A stretch of DNA of 9,389 bases from an uncultured Actinotalea sp. (GCF_946885855.1 NZ_CAMPHH010000129.1:1-9389); one strand, 5' to 3'; positions 1 through 7,875 are shown, counted from the stretch's first letter. The notes: generated from the sequence alone by a model not told the origin. Translations and numbers: made by a program.

Positions 1-2
1 CC

Positions 3-782
3 TGGAACCTCGCCCCCACCGACCCGGTGCGCGTCGTCGTCGAGCGCGAGCGCCGCGCGCAGCAGGCCACCGTGCCGCCCGCGGCCGACGGTGCCGTGCC
101 GCCCGCCGCCGACGGCACCGCTCGGTCCGCCGCCGACGGCGTCCCCGGTCCGGTCGAGCGGTCCCTGCGGGTGGTGCGGTGGGGGCTCGTCCCCGGCTGG
201 GCGAAGGACCCCGGGATCGGGAGCCGGATGATCAATGCGCGCGTCGAGTCCCTCGTCGAGAAGCCGGCCTTCCGCAAGGCGGTCGCCGTGCGGCGGTGCC
301 TCGTGCCCGCCGAGGGCTACTTCGAGTGGCAGGCCCCGGCAGAGGGGTCACCCCGCCGCACGCCCAAGCAGCCCTACTGGATCCACGACCCGTCCGGTCG
401 GCCGCTCGCGTTCGCCGGGCTGTACGAGTTCTGGCGCGACCGCACCCGGCCGGACGACGACCCGGACCGGTGGCTCGTCACCATGACGATCGTCACCGGC
501 GGCGCAGCGACGGACGACCCGCACCTGGCGAGCATCCACGACCGACGGCCCGTCATCCTGCAGCCGGACCTGTGGGACGCCTGGCTCGACCCCGGGCAGC
601 AGGACGGCGCCGCGGCCGTCGAGCTGCTCCGCGCCGATCCGCCCCCGCTCGTGGCCACGCCGGTCTCGACCGCGGTCAACCGCGTCGGCACGGACGGCCC
701 GGAGCTCATCGAGCCGGTCGACCTGGATCGGCCGGTCGACCCGGACCGGCCCGTCGGGACGGACGAGCCTGCCCGTCCCTGA
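3..782 (+). CDS. SRAP domain protein (YedK/HMCES family), 5' partial
   Basis: SRAP proteins form a covalent thiazolidine link, through their N-terminal Cys2, with abasic sites in single-stranded DNA and so shield them at stalled forks. The frame is open from the first bases of the window (WNLAPTDPVRVV, a typical SRAP stretch), so the MCGR start with the catalytic cysteine lies upstream of the window. Family landmarks visible in order are WGLVPGWAKDP, the Asn of MINAR (about nt 226-243), the Glu of PAEGYFEW (nt 312-314) and the His of SIHDRRPVIL (nt 537-539). The last two correspond to the active-site Glu and His known for YedK. Many relatives have Met where this protein has the second Arg of DRRPVIL. 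An Ala/Pro/Asp-rich repeat insertion sits before the WGLVPGW strand, and the C-terminal tail is also repetitive. The gene converges on the cyclase, with 25 bp between stops. Family assignment is firm; the biological role is inferred from the family. Confidence 0.93.
   Translation, partial: WNLAPTDPVRVVVERERRAQQATVPPAADGAVPPAADGTARSAADGVPGPVERSLRVVRWGLVPGWAKDPGIGSRMINARVESLVEKPAFRKAVAVRRCLVPAEGYFEWQAPAEGSPRRTPKQPYWIHDPSGRPLAFAGLYEFWRDRTRPDDDPDRWLVTMTIVTGGAATDDPHLASIHDRRPVILQPDLWDAWLDPGQQDGAAAVELLRADPPPLVATPVSTAVNRVGTDGPELIEPVDLDRPVDPDRPVGTDEPARP
72..143 (+). repeat. Three in-frame 24-bp tandem repeats in the SRAP gene
   Basis: Units at 72-95, 96-119 and 120-143. The first two differ at only three positions; the third is more diverged. 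Each encodes an eight-residue unit of the type VPPAADGA, VPPAADGT and ARSAADGV. The insertion lies between the DPVRVVVERERRA segment and the conserved RWGLVPGW strand, where most SRAP proteins have a short loop, so it probably forms a flexible surface loop. A unit length divisible by three keeps the frame, so copy number could change without breaking the gene. Confidence 0.8.
714..767 (+). repeat. Degenerate 18-bp tandem repeats in the SRAP C-terminal tail
   Basis: Units at 714-731 and 732-749 are near-identical, and 750-767 is a weaker third copy. They encode PVDLDR, PVDPDR and PVGTDE, after the end of the conserved SRAP fold. This is a low-complexity Asp/Pro tail and probably not part of the catalytic domain. 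Confidence 0.6.
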
Positions 783-807
783 GGTCCTGCCGTGCGGACG
801 TGCCCGC

Positions 808-1866
808 TCAGGGCCCGTCGTGGACGATCCGCAGCCGTACCCGCTCGAGGCGGACCGGCCGCATCGCTCCGATGCCGTCGATGTCCCGCTCCGTGAGGTC
901 GACGAGGTGGTACCCGCCGAGGGAGCGGACCTCCGCCCCGGTGCTCGGGTCGAGCAGCACCGTGCCCGGCTCCGCCTGCTCCGTCAGCCGGGCCGCGACG
1001 TTCACCGAGGGGCCGAAGACGTCCCCGAAGCGCGACAGCACCCGGCCCCACACGCAGCTGACCCGGACCGGTGTGTCCGCCCCGGCGTGGAAGGCCTCCG
1101 CGAGGCCGAGCGCGATCTCCGCGCCGGCCCGGACGTCGTCGGCGACGAACAGGACGGCGTCGCCGATCGTCTTGACCACCCGTCCGCCGTTGCTCGTGAC
1201 GACGTCGCGGGCGCCGGTCTCGAAGTGCTGCACGAAGTCCGCGAGCTCGTGCGCGCCGAGCCGGGCCGTGCGCTTGGTGAACGACACCATGTCCGCGAAC
1301 CCGACCGCCCGGGCCAGCGGCAGCTCGTCGTCGCTGGCCGGCCGCCCCCGGGCCGTGCCGAACTCCGCCGCGATGCGTGCGGCGAGGGCCGCCAGCTGGC
1401 GTCGCCACGCGTGCACGAGCTGCTGCTCCAGCAGGGGGGCGATCTCCCCGAGGCGGTCGAGCACCAGCAGCCGGGCGGTGACGTCGTCGAGGCCGTGCCG
1501 CTCCGCGAGGTGCTCGGTGAGCGCCTCGACCTGCCACAGGACCAGGCGGTCGGTGGTGTGCCCGATCGAGCGGACGAGGGACACGGCCGTCCGGTCCGAG
1601 ACCCCGTAGGCCTCCGCGGCCCGGTGCAGGAGCCCGACGGCGCGAGCGTCGTCCTCCGTGTACGCCACGGCACCGTCCTCGAGCGTGGGCAGGCCGAGGG
1701 CGTGCCAGAAGAGCCGGACCTCCTCCACGTCGGCGCCCGCCCGCTCGGCCACGTCGGCGAGGGACAGCGTGCGCGGTCCGCCGAGCAGCTGCTCCTCCAG
1801 CCGGGCGACGGTGGAGGTCGCGTCCGGCGGGCCGTCCGCCCGGCTCTGCTGCTCCTCGTCGTCCAC
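808..1866 (-). CDS. cya: Class III adenylate/guanylate cyclase with N-terminal regulatory domain
   Basis: A 352-residue predicted soluble cyclase making cAMP (or cGMP) from ATP (or GTP). The C-terminal catalytic domain spans about residues 185-345. Metal-binding aspartates are D192 (AVGFADMVSFT) and D236 (VVKTIGDAV). The purine-selecting pair K232 and D282 (FGDVFGPSVNVAARL) fits adenylate cyclase, and the transition-state residues N289 and R293 are present, so all six canonical positions are intact and it is probably active as a homodimer. Residues 30-165 are helical; LSLADVAERAGADVEEVRLFW followed by YTEDDARAVGLL resembles the MerR-like/pH-sensing autoinhibitory region of M. tuberculosis Rv1264-type cyclases. 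There is no membrane segment. The GTG start lies 14 bp after the birA stop with no clear Shine-Dalgarno, which fits translation within a birA-cya message. From memory, S. coelicolor cya sits in the same neighbourhood. cAMP rather than cGMP is inferred from the Lys/Asp pair. Confidence 0.92.
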   Translation of the reverse strand: MDDEEQQSRADGPPDATSTVARLEEQLLGGPRTLSLADVAERAGADVEEVRLFWHALGLPTLEDGAVAYTEDDARAVGLLHRAAEAYGVSDRTAVSLVRSIGHTTDRLVLWQVEALTEHLAERHGLDDVTARLLVLDRLGEIAPLLEQQLVHAWRRQLAALAARIAAEFGTARGRPASDDELPLARAVGFADMVSFTKRTARLGAHELADFVQHFETGARDVVTSNGGRVVKTIGDAVLFVADDVRAGAEIALGLAEAFHAGADTPVRVSCVWGRVLSRFGDVFGPSVNVAARLTEQAEPGTVLLDPSTGAEVRSLGGYHLVDLTERDIDGIGAMRPVRLERVRLRIVHDGP

Positions 1867-1880
1867 CTGACCAGGCTAGT

Positions 1881-2759
1881 TCAGCCGCCCAGCCTCGTGT
1901 GATGGACGTCACCGGCATGGACGGCCCGGACCCGCCCCGCCCCGTCGACGACCTCGAGCGACCCGTCGGGGGCGAGCGATCGCGCCACGCCCTCGAGCAC
2001 CTGGTCACCCGGCAGGTCGACCCGGACGCGCTCGCCGAGGGTCGCGCAGACGGCCGCGACGCGGGCGTCGAGCCCGGCGGCGTGGACGTCGCCCGCCGCC
2101 GCCCGCCAGCGCGCGTCGACCTCCACGAGCCGCCGGACGATCGCAGCGAGCAGCGCGGTCCGGTCCGTCGGCGCGCCCAGGAGCGTGAGCGAGGTGGCGC
2201 TCGGCACGGGCAGCTCCTCGGCCGTCTGGTCGACGTTCACCCCGATGCCGACGACGGCGGCGCGGCCCTCGGGGACCAGCACGAGGTCGCCGAGAACCCC
2301 GACGAGCTTGCGCCGCGTGCCCCAGCCGGTCAGCGCGTCGCCGTCGGTGGCCACGAGCACGTCGTTGGGCCACTTCACCGCCGCACGCAGCCCGGTCACC
2401 TCCTCGACCGCCTCCACCACGGCCAGGCCGGCCAGCAGCGGGAGCCAGCCCCAGCGGTCGGCCGGCACCGCCGGACCGGGCCGCAGCACCGTGGAGAACG
2501 TCAGCGCGGCGCGGGCCGGCGTCGTCCACGTCCGGCCCCGACGCCCCCGGCCGCCCTCCTGGTGGTCGGCGACGAGCACCGACCGGTCGGGCCAGTCCTC
2601 GGGCCGCGCCGCGAGACCGGCGAGCAGGTCCGCCGACGTCGAGGCGGTGCGCCCGACGACGACGACACACCCGCTCGCGCCCGCGGACCGCAGGGCGCGC
2701 GCGACGCCGTCGGGGTCGAGAGGGGCGCGGGAGCGGTCGGAGGCGTGGGGCGACGGCAC
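1881..2759 (-). CDS. birA: Biotin--[acetyl-CoA-carboxylase] ligase (group I BirA)
   Basis: A 292-residue enzyme that makes biotinyl-AMP and transfers biotin to the carrier lysine of acyl-CoA carboxylase alpha chains. Visible motifs are the substrate-binding STS (about 40-42), the biotinyl-AMP loop GRGRRGRTW (70-78), KWPND (129-133), KLVGVL (151-156) and GIGVNV (171-176), followed by an SH3-like C-terminal domain ending in [12 protein letters not shown]. There is no N-terminal winged-helix domain, so it should not be a DNA-binding biotin repressor. The frame is open upstream to 2870, but those residues lie in the promoter region and are unlike any ligase. I chose GTG at 2759 because a TAGGGT -10 box ends 8 bases before it, consistent with a leaderless mRNA; GTG at 2780 is the alternative. 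It is divergent from accB, an enzyme component that depends on this ligase through its alpha partner. Confidence 0.93.
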   Translation of the reverse strand: MPSPHASDRSRAPLDPDGVARALRSAGASGCVVVVGRTASTSADLLAGLAARPEDWPDRSVLVADHQEGGRGRRGRTWTTPARAALTFSTVLRPGPAVPADRWGWLPLLAGLAVVEAVEEVTGLRAAVKWPNDVLVATDGDALTGWGTRRKLVGVLGDLVLVPEGRAAVVGIGVNVDQTAEELPVPSATSLTLLGAPTDRTALLAAIVRRLVEVDARWRAAAGDVHAAGLDARVAAVCATLGERVRVDLPGDQVLEGVARSLAPDGSLEVVDGAGRVRAVHAGDVHHTRLGG

Positions 2760-2767
2760 GGCACCCG

Positions 2768-2795
2768 ACCCTAACGACACCCTCAGCCGTGTCGA
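2768..2795 (-). promoter_or_regulatory. birA-cya promoter
   Basis: On the minus strand, TCGACA (2795-2790; five of six matches to TTGACA) and TAGGGT (2773-2768) are separated by 16 bp. The birA GTG begins 8 bases after the -10 box, so transcription would start at or within a few bases of the start codon. Assigned by eye only. Confidence 0.55.
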
Positions 2796-2871
2796 CCTTT
2801 GTCGGGTTCCGCACACCGCACCCGGCCGACACGGTGGAGAACCGCACCCGTGGTGTGCTGATCCCGACAAC

Positions 2872-2877
2872 TACCCT
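2872..2877 (+). promoter_or_regulatory. accB -10 element (leaderless type)
   Basis: TACCCT fits the actinobacterial TANNNT -10 pattern and ends 7 bases before the in-frame GTG at 2885. No convincing -35 is seen at the expected distance. A short dyad, CCCGA (2863-2867) with TCGGG (2881-2885), brackets the box and could be an operator, but five-base arms are weak evidence. Confidence 0.5.
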
Positions 2878-2884
2878 CACTCGG

Positions 2885-4491
<1,607 letters not shown>

Positions 4492-4495
<4 letters not shown>

Positions 4496-4689
4496 CCCCG
4501 CCCGACGTCCGCGTCGTCCGCGGAGCCCCCGACGACGTCGAGCTGGCGGCCCTGGTCGCCGGCCTCGCGGCAGGCGCCGCGTCCGCCGACGACAGCGCCC
4601 CGCACCCGCACGCCGACCCTGCCCCGGCGGTGCACGACCGCCGCCGCTGGCGCGACGCGGCGCTCCGACTGACCGACCGCCTGTCCCCC
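4492..4689 (+). CDS. accE: Acyl-CoA carboxylase epsilon subunit; 3' end unresolved
   Basis: Epsilon subunits are small actinobacterial proteins that stabilise and activate the alpha-beta carboxylase. The GTG at 4492-4494 overlaps the accB stop by two bases, a classic coupled arrangement. The N-terminus [20 protein letters not shown] matches the family motif (V-RG-P-x-x-ELAAL), followed by an Ala/Pro/His linker and the C-terminal Trp region [15 protein letters not shown] (about residues 50-64). Normal members run about 60-90 residues and often end in a segment like PGAWRASA. Here that ending is not seen, and no in-frame stop appears until the TAG at 5932-5934, giving a 480-codon frame that runs antisense through two genes. 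The end given is only the limit of the recognisable part. A one-base deletion in this sequence near the C5 run at 4685-4689 would place TGA 4725-4727 in frame and give a normal-sized protein. Identity is fairly secure; the 3' end is not. Confidence 0.72.
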
Positions 4690-5295
4690 TCAGCGCAGCG
4701 CGGCGCGCAGGTCCGCCAACGCCATGATCTCCGCGCCGTGGTGGATGATCTCGCGGTTCACGTGGAGCACGAGGTGGCCGAAGGGGGCCTGCGCGTCGAT
4801 GGGCGTCGCGGTGCCCAGGCCGACCAGCATGACGTCCTCGTCGGGCAGCGCCGCGATCCCCGCCCGCCAGGCGTCGACCCAGCGCGACAGGCCGGCGACC
4901 GCCGGGCCGACCTCGCCGTGCACCTCCACGTCGGTGCGCCGCCGCCGGTGCTCCCCGAAGGTCCACTCCCACCGCTCGAAGACCGCCTCGGTGAGGTGGG
5001 CGACCAGCCAGGCGATCGTCCGCGGGGTCGGCTCGTCCGGTCCCGCGGGCCACTCGGCGACCCAGTCCCCCGTGCCGAGCACGCGTGGCGTCCGCTCGGT
5101 GCCGCGGCGCACCACGGACAGCGCGCCCGGCACCGGCTCCCACCGGAACGTCTCGTCGTCCACCCGACGGAGCCGCTCACGCAGCTCGAGCCAGGAGAAC
5201 TCCAGCTGCCCGCGCACCATGGCCGCAGCCGTCGGCACCTGCAGCACCGACCAGTCGAACTCCTCGGACCCGTAGGTCGCGTCGCCCTGCGTCAC
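4690..5295 (-). CDS. DinB-like putative metal-dependent protein
   Basis: A 201-residue protein of the DinB/maleylpyruvate isomerase-like four-helix superfamily. Members often bind a metal through three histidines and include thiol-dependent transferases and isomerases, but the substrate here cannot be read from sequence. The family signature is seen in WLVAHLTEAVFERWEW (H100) and in the closing helix HLVLHVNREIIHHGAEI (H174, H178, H185, H186), which supplies candidate metal ligands. There is no signal peptide or membrane segment. The frame continues upstream to GTG 5361, but GTG 5295 is preferred: it has an excellent Shine-Dalgarno, GAGGAGG, five bases upstream. The gene faces accE tail-to-tail, and its stop at 4690-4692 lies inside the over-long accE frame. 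It lies 114 bp downstream of the membrane-protein gene on the same strand and seems to have its own promoter. Confidence 0.85.
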   Translation of the reverse strand: MTQGDATYGSEEFDWSVLQVPTAAAMVRGQLEFSWLELRERLRRVDDETFRWEPVPGALSVVRRGTERTPRVLGTGDWVAEWPAGPDEPTPRTIAWLVAHLTEAVFERWEWTFGEHRRRRTDVEVHGEVGPAVAGLSRWVDAWRAGIAALPDEDVMLVGLGTATPIDAQAPFGHLVLHVNREIIHHGAEIMALADLRAALR

Positions 5296-5300
5296 CGTGG

Positions 5301-5307
5301 CCTCCTC
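5301..5307 (-). promoter_or_regulatory. Shine-Dalgarno deciding the DinB-like gene start
   Basis: GAGGAGG on the minus strand, five bases before GTG 5295. It lies inside the frame of the longer candidate starting at GTG 5361, which argues against that start. Confidence 0.75.
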
Positions 5308-5332
5308 GTCACGACGTCCCTCGACGAGTCCG

Positions 5333-5360
5333 ACCGTACGCGCCCGCTCCGACACGTCCA
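5333..5360 (-). promoter_or_regulatory. Putative promoter of the DinB-like gene
   Basis: On the minus strand TGGACG (5360-5355; four of six to TTGACA) and TACGGT (5338-5333) are 16 bp apart. A start near 5326 would leave a leader of about 30 bases that includes the Shine-Dalgarno. By-eye call only. Confidence 0.35.
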
Positions 5361-5384
5361 CCGTCCCCGTCCCGGTCCCGGTCG
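5361..5384. repeat. Imperfect hexanucleotide tandem repeat
   Basis: Four consecutive units on the plus strand, CCGTCC, CCGTCC, CGGTCC and CGGTCG, in the gap between the membrane-protein gene stop and the DinB-like promoter. No gene or hairpin is evident in 5296-5409 besides this and the promoter. Confidence 0.5.
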
Positions 5385-5409
5385 CGTGGGGCCGACGGCT
5401 GGTTCCCCG

Positions 5410-5808
5410 TCAGAGGCCGTGGCCGACGTGCCGCTCGGCGCCCGTGCGGACGGGGTGCAGGTGCGTGGCCAGCGCCAGGGTGGCGACGAGGGTGACGATC
5501 TCCAGCGCCTTGATGGTCAGGCCCCACTCCTCGTAGGCGGGGATCCGCACGCTCGCGACCGCGACGTACAGGAGCACGACGAGCGTCTCGAACCCCACCA
5601 CCAGCAGCAGCGGGGCACGGCCCTTCGCGCCCAGGAGCACGGCGCCCACGAGGACCTGCGCCGCCCCGGCCGCGATGCCGAAGGCCAGGAGGTCCTGGGC
5701 GCCGGGGTCGACGGCGCGCCCGATGTCGAGCACCCCCACGCCGACGAGGACGTAGAGCACGCCGGCGGCCCACGCCGAGGCCGCGGCGACCAGTCGGGAC
5801 GGGTGCAT
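5410..5808 (-). CDS. Four-helix integral membrane protein, function unknown
   Basis: A 132-residue hydrophobic protein with four likely transmembrane helices at about residues 8-28, 39-59, 65-87 and 98-117. They are joined by short loops (for example IGRAVDPGAQ and GAKGRAP), and a His/Arg-containing tail HLHPVRTGAERHVGHGL follows. No catalytic or transporter signature was recognised. The size and four-helix layout recall small DoxX-like or DUF membrane proteins, but I do not assign it to any. The start is well supported: ATG 5806-5808 is preceded by a strong AGGAGG-type Shine-Dalgarno. It is divergent from the DUF885 peptidase gene across 137 bp and upstream of the DinB-like gene on the same strand. 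Confidence 0.85.
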   Translation of the reverse strand: MHPSRLVAAASAWAAGVLYVLVGVGVLDIGRAVDPGAQDLLAFGIAAGAAQVLVGAVLLGAKGRAPLLLVVGFETLVVLLYVAVASVRIPAYEEWGLTIKALEIVTLVATLALATHLHPVRTGAERHVGHGL

Positions 5809-5810
5809 GG

Positions 5811-5818
5811 CTCCTCCT
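5811..5818 (-). promoter_or_regulatory. Shine-Dalgarno of the membrane-protein gene
   Basis: AGGAGGAG on the minus strand, just upstream of ATG 5808. It fixes this start. Confidence 0.7.
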
Positions 5819-5931
5819 CACGACGGCGACCCCTCCAGTGTTCGACCGGCCGGCCCGGGGAGGGCAGGGCCGGAGGTCCCGCCGAGCCTGTCGGGCCCGC
5901 CGGGCACGGCATGCGTGTCGGGCGGGCGCCC

Positions 5932-5937
5932 TAGGCT
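5932..5937 (+). promoter_or_regulatory. DUF885 gene -10 element (leaderless type)
   Basis: TAGGCT matches TANNNT and ends 8 bases before ATG 5946, the same geometry as birA and accB. No convincing -35 was found. A 7-bp inverted repeat, GCCCGCC (5895-5901) with GGCGGGC (5921-5927), lies just upstream. Confidence 0.5.
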
Positions 5938-5945
5938 CCTGGCCC

Positions 5946-7658
5946 ATGACCACCGACGCTCAGCCGACCCGCACCCCCACGGCGATCGACGCGATCGCCG
6001 ACCGCTACGTCCGGACGATCGCCCGCCTCAACCCCCTGGCGGCGACCGCGATGGGGCTGTCCGGGTACGACCACCTCATGACCGACCTCTCCCCCGCCGG
6101 GCACCAGGCCCAGGCCGACGCCGCCCGTGCCGTCCTCGCGGAGCTCGACGCCGCGACGCCGCAGGACGCCACGGACCGCGTCACGCTCGCCGCGATGCGC
6201 GAGCGCATCGGCCTGGAGCTGGAGCTGCACGAGGCCGACGAGCTCCTCGGCCAGCTCAACAACATCGCCTCGCCCGTGCAGGAGCTGCGCGACATCTTCG
6301 ACCTCATGCCGACGGCGACGCCCGAGCACTGGGAGGCCGTGGTCGCCCGGCTGGACGCCCTCCCGCAGACCGCGGCCGGCTTCACGGAGTCCCTGCGCCT
6401 GGCCGCGTCCCGCGGCCGTGTCGCCGCCCGCCGGCAGGTCCTCGCCTGCCTCGCACAGGCCGAGCAGCTGGCGGACCCGCAGACGTCGTTCTTCACCACC
6501 TTCGTCGCCGGCCCGCAGGCCGAGGCGGCCCTGGCCGACACCCCTGACGCAGCCGCGCGGCGGGCGGCGCTGGAGCACGGCGCCGAGGCGGCCCGGTCCG
6601 CCTACGCGCACATCGCGACGTTCCTGCGCGAGGAGCTCCTGCCCCAGGCGCCGGCCGAGGACGCCGTCGGCGTGGAGCGCTACCGCCTGTGGTCCCGCTT
6701 CTTCCTCGGGGCGGAGGTCGACCTGGAGGAGACGTACCGGTGGGGGCTGGAGGAGCTCGACCGGATCATCGACGAGCAGGAGCAGGTCGCCCGCCGCATC
6801 GCGGGCCCGGGCGCCACGGTCGTCGACGCCATCGCGGAGCTCGACAAGGACCCGGCACGCCTCCTGCACGGCACCGACGAGCTCCAGCGCTGGATGCAGG
6901 AGACCTCGGATGCCGCGGTCGCTGCCCTGCGGGGCACGCACTTCGACATCGCCGAGCCGCTCCTGGCGCTGGAGTGCCGGATCGCCCCGACGCAGAACGG
7001 CGGCATCTACTACACCGGTCCCTCGGACGACTTCTCCCGGCCGGGCCGGATGTGGTGGTCCGTGCCGCCGGGCGTGGAGACCTTCACGACCTGGCGCGAG
7101 AAGACCACCGTCTACCACGAGGGCGTGCCCGGGCATCACCTCCAGATCGCCCAGGCCGTCTTCCAGCGCCGCACCCTCAACGCGTGGCGCCGTCTGGCGT
7201 GCTGGGTGTCCGGTCACGGGGAGGGCTGGGCGCTGTACGCCGAGCGCCTGATGGCCGACCTCGGGTTCCTGGAGGACGACGGCGACCGGCTCGGCATGCT
7301 CGACGCCCAGCGGATGCGCGCGGCCCGGGTCGTCCTCGACATCGGCGTCCACCTCGGTCTGGAGCGGCCGCAGCGGTGGGGTGGTGGCCGCTGGGACGCG
7401 GAGACCGCCTGGGAGTTCCTCAGCGCCAACGTCGCCATGGACGAGGGGTTCCTGCGCTTCGAGCTGGACCGCTACCTCGGCTGGCCGGGCCAGGCGCCGT
7501 CGTACAAGGTCGGTCAGCGGCTCTGGGAGGCCGCGCGCGACGAGGCCACCGCCGCGGCCGCGGCCCGCGGCGAGACGCTCGACCTCAAGGTCTTCCACGG
7601 CCGGGCGCTCGCGCTCGGGTCGCTGGGCCTGGACGTGCTCCGCCTCGCGCTGGTGTGA
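5946..7658 (+). CDS. DUF885 family putative zinc metallopeptidase
   Basis: A 570-residue, mainly helical protein of the DUF885 (PF05960) family, predicted gluzincin-like peptidases whose substrates are mostly unknown. The active-site segment is VYHEGVPGHHLQ (H391, E392, H397, H398), the HE-x-x-PGHH form typical of this family, followed by SGHGEGWALYAERL with H424 and E426, a likely further metal ligand and catalytic region. Other family marks are the N-terminal NPLAATAMGLSGYDHLMTD segment, QNGGIYYTGPSDDFSRPG and the C-terminal RYLGWPGQAPSYKVGQ. No signal peptide is seen, so it is probably cytoplasmic. ATG 5946 is chosen over the upstream in-frame start at 5838 because the family-like N-terminus starts here and a -10 box lies 8 bases before it. 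Length is normal for family members without a signal sequence. Peptidase activity is inferred from family motifs. Confidence 0.93.
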   Translation: MTTDAQPTRTPTAIDAIADRYVRTIARLNPLAATAMGLSGYDHLMTDLSPAGHQAQADAARAVLAELDAATPQDATDRVTLAAMRERIGLELELHEADELLGQLNNIASPVQELRDIFDLMPTATPEHWEAVVARLDALPQTAAGFTESLRLAASRGRVAARRQVLACLAQAEQLADPQTSFFTTFVAGPQAEAALADTPDAAARRAALEHGAEAARSAYAHIATFLREELLPQAPAEDAVGVERYRLWSRFFLGAEVDLEETYRWGLEELDRIIDEQEQVARRIAGPGATVVDAIAELDKDPARLLHGTDELQRWMQETSDAAVAALRGTHFDIAEPLLALECRIAPTQNGGIYYTGPSDDFSRPGRMWWSVPPGVETFTTWREKTTVYHEGVPGHHLQIAQAVFQRRTLNAWRRLACWVSGHGEGWALYAERLMADLGFLEDDGDRLGMLDAQRMRAARVVLDIGVHLGLERPQRWGGGRWDAETAWEFLSANVAMDEGFLRFELDRYLGWPGQAPSYKVGQRLWEAARDEATAAAAARGETLDLKVFHGRALALGSLGLDVLRLALV

Positions 7659-7665
7659 CATCGGC

Positions 7666-7726
7666 CCAGGGGTTGGTCACGGCACCCGTCGACTCGTAGG
7701 ATGACTGAGCCATGACCAACCCCTGG
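7666..7726. repeat. Perfect 14-bp inverted repeat around the leader promoter
   Basis: The left arm CCAGGGGTTGGTCA (7666-7679) is exactly complementary to the right arm TGACCAACCCCTGG (7713-7726), with 33 bases between. The left arm begins 8 bases after the peptidase stop and covers the putative -35. The right arm covers the start of the leader peptide ORF, and the -10 box lies at the dyad centre. Possible roles are an operator pair for a regulator, or a stem in read-through RNA from the peptidase gene. There is no U-tract, so it is not a standard intrinsic terminator. Confidence 0.85.
7673..7702 (+). promoter_or_regulatory. Promoter of the leader peptide-transporter unit
   Basis: TTGGTC (7673-7678, weak -35) and TAGGAT (7697-7702, good TANNNT -10) are 18 bp apart. 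The leader peptide ATG at 7712 follows the -10 box by 9 bases, so the transcript should begin at or a few bases before that ATG. Confidence 0.55.
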
Positions 7727-7792
7727 AGCCTCTCCGAGCGCCTGCACGTCGATCTGCGACGTCAGGCCAGCTCGACGTGTCCGGGCGCCTGA
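7712..7792 (+). CDS. Putative cysteine-responsive leader peptide (26 aa)
   Basis: A 26-codon ORF beginning MTNPW and containing HVDLRRQASSTC, then PGA and a TGA stop at 7790-7792. The HVDLxRxxSxxC pattern is the signature of the small actinobacterial 'putative leader peptides' found before cysteine, methionine and sulfur-uptake genes. In such peptides, ribosome pausing at Cys codons near the end controls the downstream gene. Here the single Cys codon, TGT, is at 7778-7780, four codons before the stop. The ORF follows the -10 box by 9 bases, has no Shine-Dalgarno and is probably leaderless. It ends 83 bases before the transporter start, and RNA stems overlap and follow its 3' half. Recognition rests on the motif and on position; regulation by cysteine is inferred. 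Confidence 0.75.
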   Translation: MTNPWSLSERLHVDLRRQASSTCPGA

Positions 7793-7824
7793 CCGGAGCC
7801 CCCGCCGTCGCCGACGGCGCCCGG
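7745..7824 (+). promoter_or_regulatory. Attenuator-like set of mutually exclusive RNA stems
   Basis: Segment A (7745-7752, CACGTCGA) pairs perfectly with C (7772-7779, TCGACGTG); six of its bases (7746-7751) can instead pair with B (7757-7762, CGACGT). Segment D (7781-7789, CCGGGCGCC) pairs perfectly with F (7816-7824, GGCGCCCGG), but F also supplies 7816-7819 to a tight local hairpin 7803-7809/7813-7819 with a GCC loop. The Cys codon lies at the C/D boundary, so a ribosome paused there would block both A:C and D:F and favour the local hairpin. No U-tract follows, so control may act on translation or through Rho. All pairings were found by eye and not energy-scored. Confidence 0.6.
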
Positions 7825-7862
7825 CGTCCGGTCCGCTGACCCGACCCCGACACGTCACTCCC

Positions 7863-7868
7863 GGAAGG
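7863..7868 (+). promoter_or_regulatory. Shine-Dalgarno of the symporter gene
   Basis: GGAAGG ends 7 bases before GTG 7876, supporting this start. It lies about 40 bases beyond the last stem of the leader region. Confidence 0.65.
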
Positions 7869-7875
7869 TCCCACC

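Noticed and set aside
783..820. Possible terminator between the convergent SRAP and cyclase genes
   Set aside because: Only a 4-bp GCCC/GGGC stem (802-805/811-814) and no U-tract; not enough to call.
179..1609. A 476-codon plus-strand open frame across the SRAP gene and antisense to the cyclase
   Set aside because: Arg- and Ser-rich composition, no motif, and it conflicts with the better-supported SRAP and cyclase frames.
374..2008. A 544-codon minus-strand open frame across the SRAP and cyclase genes
   Set aside because: Arg/Gly/Pro-rich low-complexity translation with no family motif; it overlaps two genes with intact signatures and is a typical high-GC shadow frame.
2789..2884. N-terminal extension of the carboxylase beta subunit from 2789
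   Set aside because: The added 32 residues do not resemble the family N-terminus and would span the probable promoter; GTG 2885 fits better.
5931..7661. A 576-codon minus-strand frame opposite the DUF885 gene
   Set aside because: It mirrors the peptidase gene almost exactly in extent, shows no motif and has the composition of an antisense shadow.
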